32,209 nt of DNA, from positions 1-32,209 of the forward strand of contig JADCJC010000037.1 of assembly GCA_020247395.1 (NCBI GenBank), written 5' to 3'. This DNA comes from Rhodocyclaceae bacterium. GTDB taxonomy: Bacteria; Pseudomonadota; Gammaproteobacteria; Burkholderiales; Usitatibacteraceae. The position numbers and the translations under genes were made by a program. How positions within the stretch are numbered: position 1 is the stretch's first letter; every line of letters begins with the position of its first letter. The notes under the pieces are model-generated. The model was not told the origin of the DNA and searched no databases. It saw only the letters and a program-made list of their open reading frames with translations. This document shows, piece after piece, positions 8,138 to 20,325 of the stretch.

Positions 8138-9100
8138 TCAGGCCGTATACAGCTGCGCGGGTATCTGATGCAGGTGCATGGTTTTGCCAGCCTTCATCAC
8201 CTGCCCAGGGACTTCGTGGCCGACGATGGATGGAATTTTTACGGCCACGGCCAGTAACCGGTCAATATCGACGCCGCTCTCAAACCCCATGTCGTCGAGC
8301 ATATTGACCAAATCTTCTGTGCAGATATTGCCAGTTGCTCCCGGCGCGAACGGACAGCCGCCCAACCCGGCAATTGAACTGTCAAAACTGGTGATCCCCT
8401 CTGAAATACCAGCAAGGACGTTCGCCAGTCCCATGCCTCTGGTGTTGTGGAAATGCAAAGTGATCTCGACGTCGGGGAAACGGTGTTTGGTGCCGCGCAT
8501 CATCCGGCCCACTTGTGTGGGGTTCGCCATACCGGTTGTATCGGCAAAGGTGAGGCTATCGAATCCGATCTCCAGATATTGCTCTGCAAAACCCATGACT
8601 CGAGCTTCGTCGACCCGACCCTCAAAGGGGCAGCCAAAAGACGTTGAGACACAGCCGTTGAGCTTGATTCCCGCCGCTTTTGCCATTGGTACCATAACTC
8701 TAAACTCAGCGAGCGACTCCGATGTGGAGTGCTTCACGTTAGCCATGTTGTGCGTTTCCGAGGCAGACATAAACAGGTTCATTTCATCGATTCTGCCTCC
8801 TGAGGTGTGGACACCAATAGCGCGCTCCATTCCTTTGATGTTGGGAGTAATTGCGGTGATCAAGACCCCCTCGCGGCGCACGATCTCGCGGAGCACCACT
8901 TCTGCGTCGGCCATGTTTGGTACAAGTTTTGGGTGAACGAACGAGGTAACCTCAACTTTTGCGAGGCCGGTTGCAGTCAACTGGTCGATGAGCGAAATCT
9001 TCGTTTCGGTCGGAATAATCGTCTTTTCGATCTGGAATCCATCTCTTACGCCGACATCGTTGATGTGAATCCGGCCGCTATTTTTTTGCATGGAAGGCAT
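8138..9100 (-). CDS. hydroxymethylglutaryl-CoA lyase family protein
   Basis: A DRE-TIM metallolyase of 320 residues. HMG-CoA lyase cleaves 3-hydroxy-3-methylglutaryl-CoA to acetyl-CoA and acetoacetate in leucine or isovalerate breakdown. Visible are the N-terminal DVGVRDGFQ (15-23), whose Arg-Asp pair binds metal and substrate, the metal-binding HFH (216-218), and the family signature GLGGCPFAPGATGN (245-258) with the likely catalytic Cys249. The first motif differs from the classical VGPRDGLQNE, so a relative acting on another 3-hydroxyacyl-CoA, such as citramalyl-CoA, is possible. No other leucine-degradation genes lie nearby. Two starts nine bases apart (9100 and 9091) are possible and neither has a strong ribosome binding site. 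Confidence 0.88.
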   Translation of the reverse strand: MPSMQKNSGRIHINDVGVRDGFQIEKTIIPTETKISLIDQLTATGLAKVEVTSFVHPKLVPNMADAEVVLREIVRREGVLITAITPNIKGMERAIGVHTSGGRIDEMNLFMSASETHNMANVKHSTSESLAEFRVMVPMAKAAGIKLNGCVSTSFGCPFEGRVDEARVMGFAEQYLEIGFDSLTFADTTGMANPTQVGRMMRGTKHRFPDVEITLHFHNTRGMGLANVLAGISEGITSFDSSIAGLGGCPFAPGATGNICTEDLVNMLDDMGFESGVDIDRLLAVAVKIPSIVGHEVPGQVMKAGKTMHLHQIPAQLYTA

Positions 9101-9447
9101 TGTTAAATCTCGAGGGGGTTATTACGCTGAACGGAGCGGGCGAGGCAATTCGACAGGGGCGGATAGGCAAATTTTTTCGTTTCTGCAAAAGCTCATCGGT
9201 TGGCTGGGCCCTGAGTTGAACGCTCTCATTGTGCGCCATGGAGAAATTTGTGGTGACAAAAGAACCTTACAAAAGAACCTTACATTTCATGCGGTTACAC
9301 AAAGAATATTTATGCTTAACCATGGTGCGCCGCCGCATTTTGGTTTGACTTGAAATTCTACTCGCGCTTATAATCGTTTGGCTTTGCATTTGAAACTATC
9401 AGTGTTTTCGCTCGGGATCGGCCATTGGCGGCCTAGAAACATGCAAC
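9101..9447. other. divergent intergenic region between the lyase gene and the atp operon
   Basis: The region holds no convincing gene. It contains a perfect tandem duplication of the 13-mer ACAAAAGAACCTT (9256-9268 and 9269-9281) and, at its right side, the atp operon promoter. Any promoter for the minus-strand lyase gene should lie in the left half, but I see no clear -35/-10 pair there. Confidence 0.6.
9345..9374 (+). promoter_or_regulatory. sigma-70-type promoter of the atp operon
   Basis: TTGACT (9345-9350) and a perfect TATAAT (9369-9374) are separated by 18 bases. It lies about 75 bases upstream of the atpI start with no competing gene between. The match suggests strong constitutive expression, as expected for ATP synthase. 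Confidence 0.85.
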
Positions 9448-9819
9448 ATGCGCACATCGTTTTTGGAGCCGGATGTTCGGCGAGTGCTGATATTTCAAGT
9501 TGCGTCTGCAGCGCTTGTGTCGTCTGTGGCATTAGCCAGTAGCGGCCAGACTGCTGCAATCTCCGCCTTAGTCGGCGGGGGAGCAGTGATTACTGGCAAC
9601 TTGGCATATGCAATGATCGCTAGGCCATCGCGGGTGAAAGCTAAGTCCGGTGCCGCCGTGCTAACGGTTCACGTAGCCGCGCAGGCGGCGAAGACGGCTT
9701 TGGTTTTGCTTTCGCTGCTGGCTGCGTTTGCATCGGGGAAGTTCGCAGCCGGATCACTAATCATTGGTACTGGAGTCGCGCTTCTCGCGCATTGGTTATC
9801 GTTTTTGTTTCACCGTTGA
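9448..9819 (+). CDS. atpI: ATP synthase subunit I (AtpI)
   Basis: The 123-residue membrane protein has four predicted hydrophobic segments, about 12-31, 37-57, 68-92 and 99-121, with an Arg-rich loop (IARPSRVKAKSG) between the second and third. AtpI proteins help assemble the c-ring and are the first gene of many proteobacterial atp operons. The sequence is weakly conserved in this family, so the call rests on size, topology and being directly upstream of atpB under the operon promoter. The ATG at 9448 was taken; no strong ribosome binding site is visible. Confidence 0.85.
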   Translation: MRTSFLEPDVRRVLIFQVASAALVSSVALASSGQTAAISALVGGGAVITGNLAYAMIARPSRVKAKSGAAVLTVHVAAQAAKTALVLLSLLAAFASGKFAAGSLIIGTGVALLAHWLSFLFHR

Positions 9820-9834
9820 ATTCGCTACCGATAG

Positions 9835-10635
<801 letters not shown>

Positions 10636-10711
10636 TCTGGTTTTGTCTTTGAATTTGGCTAGGTAATTTTTATATTAACTACTTGTGGCGTGTACTCGAA
10701 AGGAAACATAA

Positions 10712-10975
<264 letters not shown>

Positions 10976-11022
10976 CTCCTTTTGATTCGGAATAGTCAAC
11001 TCAGAACAGGAAAGGTACCGTC

Positions 11023-11493
11023 ATGAATATCGGCGGAACGTTAGTTGTTCAAGCGATAGGTTTTGCGATCTTTATTTGGTTTACGTGGAAGTTCGTGTGG
11101 CCACCGATCGATCTGGCTATTGAGACGCGCCGGAAAAAGATTGCAGAAGGTTTGGCCGAAGCCGAAAAGGGTAAAGCGGCACTCGCCGATGGTGAGAGGC
11201 AGAAGTCGCTGATCCTGAAAGAGGCTCGCGATCAGGCAGGTGAATTCAAGGCGCTCAATGAAAAGCAAGCGCAGTCGCTGATCGATGAAGCGAAGGCGCA
11301 GGCCAAGTTGGAAGCGGATCGAATCATTGCCGCTGCGCAAGCGAGTGCCGCGACCGAATTGCAAAAAGCCCGTGAGCAGCTCCGCGAGCAAGTCGCAGTA
11401 TTGGCCGTCGCCGGTGCAGAGAAGATCCTGAAGCGCGAAGTGGACGCAAAAGCGCACGCCGATATGCTGAATCAATTGAAGGCGCAGCTGTAA
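11023..11493 (+). CDS. atpF: F1Fo ATP synthase subunit b
   Basis: Peripheral stalk subunit of 156 residues. One N-terminal transmembrane helix (about 5-27, ending WKFVWPPI) is followed by a long charged alpha-helical coiled coil rich in Ala, Glu, Lys and Gln. The length is that of E. coli b (156). An AGGAAAGG ribosome binding site lies before the ATG. The stop overlaps the atpH start as TAATG, so translation is probably coupled. Confidence 0.97.
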   Translation: MNIGGTLVVQAIGFAIFIWFTWKFVWPPIDLAIETRRKKIAEGLAEAEKGKAALADGERQKSLILKEARDQAGEFKALNEKQAQSLIDEAKAQAKLEADRIIAAAQASAATELQKAREQLREQVAVLAVAGAEKILKREVDAKAHADMLNQLKAQL

Positions 11494-12026
11494 TGGCGGA
11501 GTTGACAACAGTTGCCCGACCCTACGGCGAGGCGGTGTTCCGTGCGGCCGTTGAGGCGGGCAGTATTCCTGCTTTCGGTGATGCGTTGGCCGTGCTAGGC
11601 GCCGCGGCGTCAAATCCGCAAGCCCTCGCGATCCTCGGCAACCCGAAGGTTAGCGTCGCCGAAAAGGCAGCAGTGCTTTCTGCGCCGGCTGGCAGTCTGG
11701 CACCGGCAATCTCGTACTTGCTCACGATGTTGATCGAGGGTGGCAAGGCATCGCTGTTGCCGTTTATTGCAGAGCATTTCGCAAAGCTGCAACGCCAGCA
11801 TGAGGGTGTGATCAAGGCGACCATTACCAGTGCGATGCAGTTGTCGGACGCAGAAAAATCCAGCTTGATCGACGCGCTGTCTCGCAAGTATGGCAAGCAG
11901 GTCGAAGCGGTGGTAGTCGTGGATGCAGATCTGATTGGTGGTGCGCGAATTCAGGTCGGCGATGATGTCATCCATGCGTCGGTTCGCGACACGCTGGACC
12001 AAATGAAGCAAGCGCTGACGGCATAG
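11493..12026 (+). CDS. atpH: F1Fo ATP synthase subunit delta
   Basis: A 177-residue stator subunit linking the top of F1 to subunit b. The N-terminal helical domain begins TTVARPYGEAVFRAA, the usual delta start. The C-terminal part contains VDADLIGGARIQVGDDVIHASVRDTL, the best conserved stretch of the family. Its ATG shares a base with the atpF stop. Confidence 0.97.
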   Translation: MAELTTVARPYGEAVFRAAVEAGSIPAFGDALAVLGAAASNPQALAILGNPKVSVAEKAAVLSAPAGSLAPAISYLLTMLIEGGKASLLPFIAEHFAKLQRQHEGVIKATITSAMQLSDAEKSSLIDALSRKYGKQVEAVVVVDADLIGGARIQVGDDVIHASVRDTLDQMKQALTA

Positions 12027-12074
12027 CCAGCGCCAACGAACTTTTTTATTTACTAGATTAACTAGGGTACGAAG

Positions 12075-13622
12075 ATGCAAATCAACCCGGCAGAAATCAG
12101 CGAACTCATTAAATCGAAGATCCAAGGCCTTCCCGCCGCAGCTGAAAAACGCTCCGAAGGTAACGTGATCTCGGTGACGGACGGCATTTGTCGCGTACAC
12201 GGCTTGGCAGATGTAATGCAGGGCGAGATGCTTGAGTTTCCCGGCAACACGTTTGGTTTGGCGCTCAACCTCGAGCGCGACTCCGTGGGCGCGGTGGTGC
12301 TAGGCGAGTATCAGCACATCAAGGAAGGCGATACCGTCAAATGTACGGGGCGTATTCTCGAAGTTCCGGTTGGCCCAGAGCTGCTTGGCCGCGTGGTCAA
12401 TTCTCTCGGCGCGCCAATTGACGGCAAAGGTCCGATCAATGCAAAGTTGACTGACGTGATTGAAAAGGTTGCGCCGGGCGTTATTGCGCGTAAGTCGGTT
12501 GACCAGCCTGTGCAGACGGGTTTGAAGGCCATCGATGCCATGGTGCCGGTCGGCCGTGGTCAGCGCGAACTGATCATTGGTGACCGTCAGACGGGTAAAA
12601 CTGCTGTTGCGATCGACACCATCATCAACCAAAAAGGCAAAGACATGTTCTGCGTCTACGTGGCAATTGGTCAGAAAGCCTCGACCGTTGCAAACGTTGT
12701 CCGCAAACTCGAAGAGAGCGGTGCTTTGTCCTATACCATCGTTGTTGCCTCGACAGCTTCCGAGTCGGCTGCAATGCAGTACATCGCAGCGTACTCCGGC
12801 TGTACGATGGGCGAGTACTTCCGCGACCGTGGCCAAGATGCTTTGATCATCTATGACGATTTGTCCAAGCAAGCCGTCGCGTATCGCCAAGTGTCGCTGC
12901 TGCTGCGCCGTCCACCCGGTCGTGAAGCGTACCCGGGTGATGTGTTCTACCTGCACAGCCGCCTCCTCGAGCGCGCTGCGCGGGTGAACGCTGACTATGT
13001 TGAAAAGTTCACTAACGGTGCTGTCAAAGGCAAGACCGGCTCGCTGACCGCGTTGCCAATCATCGAAACACAAGCGGGCGACGTTTCGGCGTTCGTCCCG
13101 ACCAACGTAATTTCGATTACTGACGGCCAGATCTTTTTGGAAACTGATTTGTTCAACGCTGGTATCCGTCCCGCGATTAATGCGGGTATCTCGGTATCGC
13201 GCGTGGGCGGCGCCGCACAGACGAAGATCATGAAGCGTAAAGATACTGGGGCAGGGGTTCGTTTGGCACTCGCGCAGTACCGCGAGCTTGCCGCGTTCGC
13301 ACAATTTGCTTCCGATCTTGACGACGCAACCCGCAAGCAGTTGGAGCGCGGCAAGATGGTCACCGAGTTGATGAAGCAGCCGCAATATCAGCCGCTGCAG
13401 GTTTGGGAAATGGCCTTGATTCTATTCGCAGTCAACAACAACTACATGGATGATGTGGACGTCAAGAAGGCCGCCGCGTTTGAAAAAGCACTACGCGATT
13501 TCATGAAGTCTAAATACGGTGCGCTAGTTGATTCGATAGCAAAGGCGGCAGCGCTGTCCGGCGACGACGAAAAGGCGCTGCATGCTGCGGTTGCCGACTT
13601 CAAGAAAACAGGCGCGTACTAG
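12075..13622 (+). CDS. atpA: F1Fo ATP synthase subunit alpha
   Basis: Non-catalytic nucleotide-binding subunit of the F1 hexamer, 515 residues. It has the N-terminal beta-barrel, the Walker A loop GDRQTGKT (169-176), the Walker B region [12 protein letters not shown] and the alpha-subunit signature around [13 protein letters not shown] with the arginine finger. Length and motifs match the E. coli subunit (513). It follows atpH by 48 bases. Confidence 0.99.
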   Translation: MQINPAEISELIKSKIQGLPAAAEKRSEGNVISVTDGICRVHGLADVMQGEMLEFPGNTFGLALNLERDSVGAVVLGEYQHIKEGDTVKCTGRILEVPVGPELLGRVVNSLGAPIDGKGPINAKLTDVIEKVAPGVIARKSVDQPVQTGLKAIDAMVPVGRGQRELIIGDRQTGKTAVAIDTIINQKGKDMFCVYVAIGQKASTVANVVRKLEESGALSYTIVVASTASESAAMQYIAAYSGCTMGEYFRDRGQDALIIYDDLSKQAVAYRQVSLLLRRPPGREAYPGDVFYLHSRLLERAARVNADYVEKFTNGAVKGKTGSLTALPIIETQAGDVSAFVPTNVISITDGQIFLETDLFNAGIRPAINAGISVSRVGGAAQTKIMKRKDTGAGVRLALAQYRELAAFAQFASDLDDATRKQLERGKMVTELMKQPQYQPLQVWEMALILFAVNNNYMDDVDVKKAAAFEKALRDFMKSKYGALVDSIAKAAALSGDDEKALHAAVADFKKTGAY

Positions 13623-13671
13623 AAAGTAGGGCGTATTGGTAAACGTCTTAGCCGAATCGAAAGATTAGAGA

Positions 13672-14535
13672 ATGGCCGGTTCAAAAGAAATTCGGAACAA
13701 GATCAAGAGCGTTGAAAACACGCGAAAGATCACCAAGGCGATGGAAATGGTCGCGGCGTCAAAGATGCGCAAGGCGCAGGAACGTATGCGTGCCTCTCGA
13801 CCGTATAGCGAGAAGATTCGCAGTGTTGCCGCGAATTTGTCGCACGCAAATCCTGACTATAAGCATGTGTTTTTGCAGAAGCGTGATGTGGTGAGGAATG
13901 TCGGGGTGATTATGGTTACGTCCGACAAGGGCCTCTGCGGCGGCCTTAACACCAATGCGATGCGCATGATGGTCACGAAGATCAAAAAGTGGGAAGGTGC
14001 GGATGCAAAGGTGCAGGCCACGGCGATAGGCAATAAGGGCCTCGGTTTCTTGATGCGCTACGGAATCCCCGTGACGTCGCAGGTGATCGGCCTGGGTGAC
14101 AAGCCGCATCTCGAAAAAATGATCGGCCCCGTTAAGTTACAGCTAGATCAATTTGCCGATGGCAAAATTGACGCCCTTTATCTCTGTTATACGAAGTTCA
14201 TTAACACCATGAAGCAAGAGGCGATGTGCGAGCAATTGTTGCCATTGTCCGGCGACAAGCTCGGTGCGCCTGATTCGTCTTGGGACTATCTGTACGAGCC
14301 GGACGCCAAGGCAGTGCTGGACGAATTGTTGGAGCGTTACATCGAATCGATCGTATATTCGGCCGTGGCTGAAAACATTGCGTCCGAACAGTCGGCGCGG
14401 ATGGTGGCGATGAAGTCGGCGTCGGATAACGCCAAGAAAGTTATCGGTGACCTGAAGCTGACCTACAACAAAGCACGTCAGGCGGCGATCACCAAAGAAT
14501 TGTCGGAGATCGTTGGCGGTGCAGCGGCCGTTTAG
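13672..14535 (+). CDS. atpG: F1Fo ATP synthase subunit gamma
   Basis: Central rotor shaft of F1, 287 residues. The N-terminal helix [20 protein letters not shown] and the [10 protein letters not shown] segment are family hallmarks. [11 protein letters not shown] marks the Rossmann-like middle domain. The C-terminal helix (residues about 245-287) ends in [15 protein letters not shown]. No insertions of the chloroplast redox type are present. Confidence 0.98.
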   Translation: MAGSKEIRNKIKSVENTRKITKAMEMVAASKMRKAQERMRASRPYSEKIRSVAANLSHANPDYKHVFLQKRDVVRNVGVIMVTSDKGLCGGLNTNAMRMMVTKIKKWEGADAKVQATAIGNKGLGFLMRYGIPVTSQVIGLGDKPHLEKMIGPVKLQLDQFADGKIDALYLCYTKFINTMKQEAMCEQLLPLSGDKLGAPDSSWDYLYEPDAKAVLDELLERYIESIVYSAVAENIASEQSARMVAMKSASDNAKKVIGDLKLTYNKARQAAITKELSEIVGGAAAV

Positions 14536-14563
14536 GATCCTGCAGCGATCAGTCTTCAGTTAG

Positions 14564-16018
<1,455 letters not shown>

Positions 16019-16125
16019 CCCCGTTAGGGCCTGTTGCTTGTTTTGAGCACCCAACGTATTGAAGCCTTGGCGCGGTAGCGATGAAGTATGGATACCCGTC
16101 TTGAGCTGAACAACCGAAAGCATTT

Positions 16126-16536
16126 ATGGCAACACTCCACGTCAATATTGTGTCTGCAGAACAATCCATCTTTTCAGGTGACGCTGAGATGGTCGTCGTG
16201 CCTGGTGAGTCCGGTGAGCTAGGCATTCTGCCTCTGCACACGCCCCTGCTCACGCGCATCAGGCCGGGCACGGTCAAAGTCAAGCTTGCCGGGGGCAACG
16301 AGGAGTTGGTTTTTGTGTCAGGCGGTATCCTTGAAGTCCAGCCGAAAGCACTCACAATTCTTGCCAACACGTCAATTCGTGCAAAAGATCTTGACGAGGC
16401 CAAGGTTATGCAAGCAAAGCAAGCCGCGGAGGAAGCGCTCGCTAACCGGCAAAGTGGCCAAGAGCGGGCAGTTGTCCAAGCGGAGTTGTCACAACTCGCT
16501 GCGCAGCTGGCCGCCATAAGAAAGTTGCGTAAGTGA
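16126..16536 (+). CDS. atpC: F1Fo ATP synthase subunit epsilon
   Basis: Rotor subunit and ATPase inhibitor, 136 residues. The N-terminal beta-sandwich contains [20 protein letters not shown], the conserved signature. The C-terminal two-helix region (about 88-136, [18 protein letters not shown] and onward) is the part that can extend and inhibit. Last gene of the operon, followed by a terminator. The 107-base gap after atpD holds no other gene. Confidence 0.98.
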   Translation: MATLHVNIVSAEQSIFSGDAEMVVVPGESGELGILPLHTPLLTRIRPGTVKVKLAGGNEELVFVSGGILEVQPKALTILANTSIRAKDLDEAKVMQAKQAAEEALANRQSGQERAVVQAELSQLAAQLAAIRKLRK

Positions 16537-16593
16537 GCAAACTTTGATACCATTGACCTGCCGTAACGGTTTAGAGGCGCAGTAAAAACTTCA

Positions 16594-16622
16594 GGCAGTG
16601 GGGGTTCTCCACTGCCTTTTTT
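16594..16622 (+). terminator. intrinsic terminator of the atp operon
   Basis: An eight-base perfect stem (GGCAGTGG 16594-16601 with CCACTGCC 16609-16616) and a seven-base loop are followed by six T residues. It separates the atp operon from glmU. Confidence 0.93.
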
Positions 16623-16676
16623 ATTGTGGCCAGAGTGGCCCATGATGGTGCTGTATATCTATTGCAAGTACTTAAT

Positions 16677-18053
16677 ATGCCATCATTAGCAATCGTTATC
16701 TTAGCAGCCGGCCAAGGTAAGCGCATGAAGTCCGCGCTACCAAAAGTGCTGCACGCTATCGGCGGCATTCCGATGTTGCAGCGAGTTGTTAATGTCGCCG
16801 AGGCGCTATCACCCGACAAAGTTGCGATCGTCTATGGACACGGCGGAGAGACGGTGCGCGCTGCAGTTTCATCGAACACAGGTCTCGTCTGGGTGAAACA
16901 AGAACCCCAGCTCGGCACTGGCCATGCTGTCCTCCAAGCAATGCCGTATGTTGCACAAACACAAACAACGCTTATCCTGTACGGGGACGTTCCGTTGATC
17001 GGCGAAGCGACGCTCAACAACCTCGTCGAGATTGCAGCGCAAGGTGGAGTGGGTTGGCTGACAAACGTGGTGTCGAACCCAGAGGGTCTCGGGAGGGTAA
17101 TACGGGATGCTAGCGGTGCGGTGATGGCAATCGTCGAAGAGCGGGACGCAACCCCTGCCCAACGAGCTATCTGCGAAATCAATACGGGGTTCTTAGCATG
17201 CCCGACCGCAAGCTTGGCGCGCTGGTTGCCGATGTTAGGCAATCGCAATGCACAAGGCGAATATTATCTTACCGATATTCTCGGGATGGCAGTTGCTGAG
17301 GGAATAAAGGTCACCACGCACACGCCCAAGCATAGTTGGGAGGTGATCGGAATCAACAGCAAGGATCAGCTCGCGTCGTTGGAACGCCTCTACCAGCAGG
17401 AGAACGCTAGAAGACTGATGGCGAGTGGCGTAACGCTTCTAGATCCGACACGCCTTGATATCAGGGGTGAACTAGTATGCGAAACTGATGTGACTGTCGA
17501 TGTCAACGTCCTTGTTGAAGGGCAAGTATGGCTGGGGCGCAACGTTTCAATTGGTGCCAATACAGTACTCAAGAACTGTCACATCGGCGAGGGCACCACC
17601 ATACTTCCATTCACCCACATTGACTCCGCGATCATCGGTGCCAATGTTCGCATCGGACCATACGCCAGAATCCGTCCGGACACCAAGCTTGCGGATGGTG
17701 TGCACATCGGAAATTTTGTGGAAGTGAAGGCCAGCCAAATCGGCGCTGGTTCAAAGGCAAACCACCTAAGTTACATCGGCGACTCAACAGTGGGTTCCAG
17801 CGTCAACATTGGCGCGGGAACAATTACCTGTAACTATGACGGTGCGAACAAACATCGAACCGTTATTGGCGACAATGTTCACATCGGTTCGGACGTGCAG
17901 CTGATCGCCCCAGTTACCATCAACACAGGTGCCACGATTGGAGCGGGGACCACAATCTGGAAAGACGTCGCCGCAGCTTCCCTCACCGTCAACCCCAAGA
18001 CGCAAGCGGCAACTCCGAACTGGCAGCGCCCCACCAAGAAAACAAAAAACTAG
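16677..18053 (+). CDS. glmU: bifunctional N-acetylglucosamine-1-P uridylyltransferase / glucosamine-1-P acetyltransferase
   Basis: This enzyme makes UDP-GlcNAc, precursor of peptidoglycan and LPS, in two steps. The N-terminal pyrophosphorylase domain carries [18 protein letters not shown], followed by GTGHAVLQA and the metal-site YGDVPLI. The C-terminal half is a left-handed beta-helix of hexapeptide repeats (from about 250) with the acetyl-CoA-site region [25 protein letters not shown]. The start chosen is ATG 16677 ([12 protein letters not shown]), giving 458 residues. A GTG at 16626 is in frame but lies at the atp terminator, so it is unlikely. It is two bases upstream of glmS and operonic with it. 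The ribosome binding site is weak. Confidence 0.97.
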   Translation: MPSLAIVILAAGQGKRMKSALPKVLHAIGGIPMLQRVVNVAEALSPDKVAIVYGHGGETVRAAVSSNTGLVWVKQEPQLGTGHAVLQAMPYVAQTQTTLILYGDVPLIGEATLNNLVEIAAQGGVGWLTNVVSNPEGLGRVIRDASGAVMAIVEERDATPAQRAICEINTGFLACPTASLARWLPMLGNRNAQGEYYLTDILGMAVAEGIKVTTHTPKHSWEVIGINSKDQLASLERLYQQENARRLMASGVTLLDPTRLDIRGELVCETDVTVDVNVLVEGQVWLGRNVSIGANTVLKNCHIGEGTTILPFTHIDSAIIGANVRIGPYARIRPDTKLADGVHIGNFVEVKASQIGAGSKANHLSYIGDSTVGSSVNIGAGTITCNYDGANKHRTVIGDNVHIGSDVQLIAPVTINTGATIGAGTTIWKDVAAASLTVNPKTQAATPNWQRPTKKTKN

Positions 18054-18055
18054 CC

Positions 18056-19912
18056 ATGTGCGGAATTGTGGGAGCAATCTCTTCACGCGACATCGTGCCC
18101 ATTTTGACCGAGGGTTTAAAACGTCTTGAGTATCGGGGATACGACTCGTCAGGGTTGGCGGTCATGTCTGCCGGGTCTGAAGAGATAGCGCGCGTCAGAC
18201 GAGTTGGCCGGGTCGCAGAAATGGAACGTGCAGTAGCCGCGAAAAAATTAACTGGTCGAATTGGAATCGGCCATACTCGTTGGGCAACACACGGAGGTGT
18301 AACTGAACCGAATGCACATCCACACGTTTCGCAGCGCGAAATTGCCGTGGTTCACAATGGCATTATTGAAAACCACGAGACGCTCCGTGCACTGCTCAAG
18401 CAACGCGGTTATGTGTTTGAGTCCCAGACTGATACAGAAGTCATCTCACATCTGGTTCATTACTATTTTCAACTCTCTGGGGATTTTTTCAGAGCTGTAC
18501 AGATCGCAGTCAGAGAAATGCATGGTGCCTATGCAATCGGGGTTATGGCGCGGTCGCACCCGGAACTGCTGATTTGTGCAAGAGTGGGCTGTCCGCTCTT
18601 GATCGGCGTCGGCAAGGTTGGACATAGCGGTACCATGACTGAGAATTTTATTGCCTCAGATGTTTCCGCCATCTTGCAAGTTACGCGCAACGTCATGTAC
18701 CTTGAGGAAGGCGATGTTGCCGCGATTACCTGTGCCTCGATTTCGGTGGTGAATCGCCAGGGAAGCCCGGTTGAGCGTGCCATCCACGTTTCCGAAGTAA
18801 GCGATGATGCAAACGATCTTGGACCGTACACCCACTTTATGCAAAAGGAGATCCACGAGCAGCCGAGGAGGATCGCCGACACCCTAGAGGCGGTTCTTAC
18901 TAACGGTATTGATGTTGCCCAATATGGAGCTAAGGCTGAATCCTATTTTGCAGGTGCGACCAGTGTACTCATACTCGCATCAGGTACCAGCTACTACGCA
19001 GGTATGGTCGCAAAGCAGTGGATCGAGTCCATTGCCCGAGTCCAGTGCCAAATCGAGTTGGGCCATGAGTACCGCTACCGCGATTCGCTGCCAGATCCGG
19101 GTCAGCTTGTCGTCACCATTTCGCAATCCGGCGAAACGCTTGACACGATGGAGGCGTTAAAGCGCGCAAAGCAGCTCGGCCACAGTGCGACTTTGTCTAT
19201 TTGCAACGTGAGAGAGTCGGCAATTCCGCGTGCGTCAGCAATGGCGTTCTACACGAGGGCTGGTACGGAGATTGGCGTTGCGTCAACCAAGGCCTTTACC
19301 ACCCAGCTCGCCGCGTTGTTCACCTTCGCGGTATCACTCGCGAAATCAAAGGCTCGCCTAAGCGTAGAACAGGAAACTGCCTATATTGAGCAATTGCGCT
19401 TTGTGCCGGGAAGCGTGCAGCATGCGCTGAATCTTGAACCGCAAATACAATCATGGGCCGAGCTGTTTGCGCAGAAAAATCATGCGCTGTATCTTGGGCG
19501 CGGATTGCACTATCCCATTGCGCTAGAAGGCGCGCTTAAACTAAAGGAAACTTCATACATCCACGCCGAGGCATATCCTGCCGGCGAACTTAAACACGGC
19601 CCACTCGCACTAGTCGACAGCAATATGCCGGTTGTCGTTGTCGCCCCAAACGATGTACTGCTTGAGAAGGTGAAGTCGAACATGCAAGAAGTGCGTGCGA
19701 GAGGCGGCGAACTATTTGTGTTCTCCGACGCAGACAGCCACTTTCACGAAAGTGAAGGCATACATGTCATCCGCACTCCTCGTCACGCAGGACTGCTTTC
19801 CCCTATCATCCACGCCATTCCAGTCCAGCTGCTTGCGTATCACACCGCTCTTAAACGTGGAACCGATGTGGACAAGCCACGAAACCTCGCAAAATCTGTG
19901 ACGGTGGAGTAA
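18056..19912 (+). CDS. glmS: glutamine-fructose-6-phosphate aminotransferase (isomerizing)
   Basis: Makes glucosamine-6-phosphate from fructose-6-phosphate and glutamine, the first step to UDP-GlcNAc. The 618 residues start MCGIVGA, with the N-terminal nucleophile cysteine exposed after Met removal; [20 protein letters not shown] and VVHNGIIEN complete the glutaminase domain. Two SIS domains follow ([11 protein letters not shown] with [11 protein letters not shown], then [19 protein letters not shown] and [12 protein letters not shown]). The C-terminus [11 protein letters not shown] is the strictly conserved segment whose DNA is bound by TnsD, so this gene end also works as an attTn7 target. 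A Tn7-like element lies just downstream. Confidence 0.98.
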   Translation: MCGIVGAISSRDIVPILTEGLKRLEYRGYDSSGLAVMSAGSEEIARVRRVGRVAEMERAVAAKKLTGRIGIGHTRWATHGGVTEPNAHPHVSQREIAVVHNGIIENHETLRALLKQRGYVFESQTDTEVISHLVHYYFQLSGDFFRAVQIAVREMHGAYAIGVMARSHPELLICARVGCPLLIGVGKVGHSGTMTENFIASDVSAILQVTRNVMYLEEGDVAAITCASISVVNRQGSPVERAIHVSEVSDDANDLGPYTHFMQKEIHEQPRRIADTLEAVLTNGIDVAQYGAKAESYFAGATSVLILASGTSYYAGMVAKQWIESIARVQCQIELGHEYRYRDSLPDPGQLVVTISQSGETLDTMEALKRAKQLGHSATLSICNVRESAIPRASAMAFYTRAGTEIGVASTKAFTTQLAALFTFAVSLAKSKARLSVEQETAYIEQLRFVPGSVQHALNLEPQIQSWAELFAQKNHALYLGRGLHYPIALEGALKLKETSYIHAEAYPAGELKHGPLALVDSNMPVVVVAPNDVLLEKVKSNMQEVRARGGELFVFSDADSHFHESEGIHVIRTPRHAGLLSPIIHAIPVQLLAYHTALKRGTDVDKPRNLAKSVTVE

Positions 19913-19913
19913 T

Positions 19914-19935
19914 AATTCATCTTTAAGGATGAATT
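19914..19935 (+). terminator. hairpin after glmS, T-tract displaced by insertion
   Basis: AATTCATC (19914-19921) pairs with GATGAATT (19928-19935) around a six-base loop. It begins two bases after the glmS stop codon. The bases that follow (GTTTCTT) are only partly T-rich and already belong to the transposon end, so the original T-tract may have been replaced. Its efficiency as a terminator is uncertain. Confidence 0.55.
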
Positions 19936-20013
19936 GTTTCTTGAGAATAAAGTCTAGAACTCAGTAATAAAGTCTAGAACTTCTCGGTGAACATCGGGAA
20001 TAAAGTCTGGAAC
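19935..20013 (+). repeat. right-end-like TnsB site array (glmS-proximal)
   Basis: Three direct copies of the 15-mer AATAAAGTCTAGAAC are seen: 19946-19960 and 19966-19980 (identical) and 19999-20013 (one change, CTGG for CTAG). The spacings are 20 and 33 bases. Dense same-strand sites starting 11 bases inside the terminal TGT are the design of the Tn7 right end, which is also the end that faces glmS. A second TGTTTCTT occurs at 20019-20026, meaning unclear. Confidence 0.75.
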
Positions 20014-20050
20014 AAGTCTGTTTCTTAGCGCGCCGACTCTTGCAAGTAGT

Positions 20051-20257
20051 TCAGTAATACTGACGGATATACCCGTAAGCCTTCTCAAATAGCTCCTCGT
20101 CCGCGTGCAGCTTGTACTTAAAAAGCGCCTTTCTAAGGGCCATCTTGATCTGGCGCTCCCCCGCTAATGTCCCCTGCCAGCCAGGAAACCGCACTAAGCG
20201 AACGATCTCGTCAATATCCTTCACCACGCGCTCCACGATGATCGGTGTCTCGGTCGT
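20051..20257 (-). pseudogene. hsdR: 3' fragment of a type I restriction enzyme R subunit gene
   Basis: The translation reads TPIIVERVVKDIDEIVRLVR, then FPGWQGTLAGERQIKMALRK and ALFKYKLHADEELFEKAYGY, ending IRQYY and a TGA. This resembles, from memory, the extreme C-terminus of HsdR proteins (pattern IVERVV.DID.IV....F.GWQ, then LRK.L.KYKLH). The frame stays open only to 20311 and shows no helicase or nuclease domain; full-length HsdR has about 1,000 residues, so this is the last 6-7%. The GTG at 20236 could start a 61-residue peptide, but I see no reason to believe in it. It lies just inside the glmS-proximal transposon end, so it is probably the leftover of restriction-modification cargo after an internal deletion. 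Confidence 0.7.
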
Positions 20258-20325
20258 CTTAACTTCTGACCCTATGCGTGCTTGGCGGTAGGGAACAAAA
20301 TGTTTCGTAGGTTAGGTTAGACCAC

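Noticed and set aside
16626-16676. GTG-started N-terminal extension of GlmU
   Set aside because: It starts at the atp terminator T-run, and GlmU proteins begin just before the LAAGxGxRM loop.
19946-20013. CRISPR array reading of the three direct repeats behind glmS
   Set aside because: The repeats are only 15 bp with spacers of 5 and 18 bp, and inverted copies exist at the other end of the segment; transposase binding sites explain them better.
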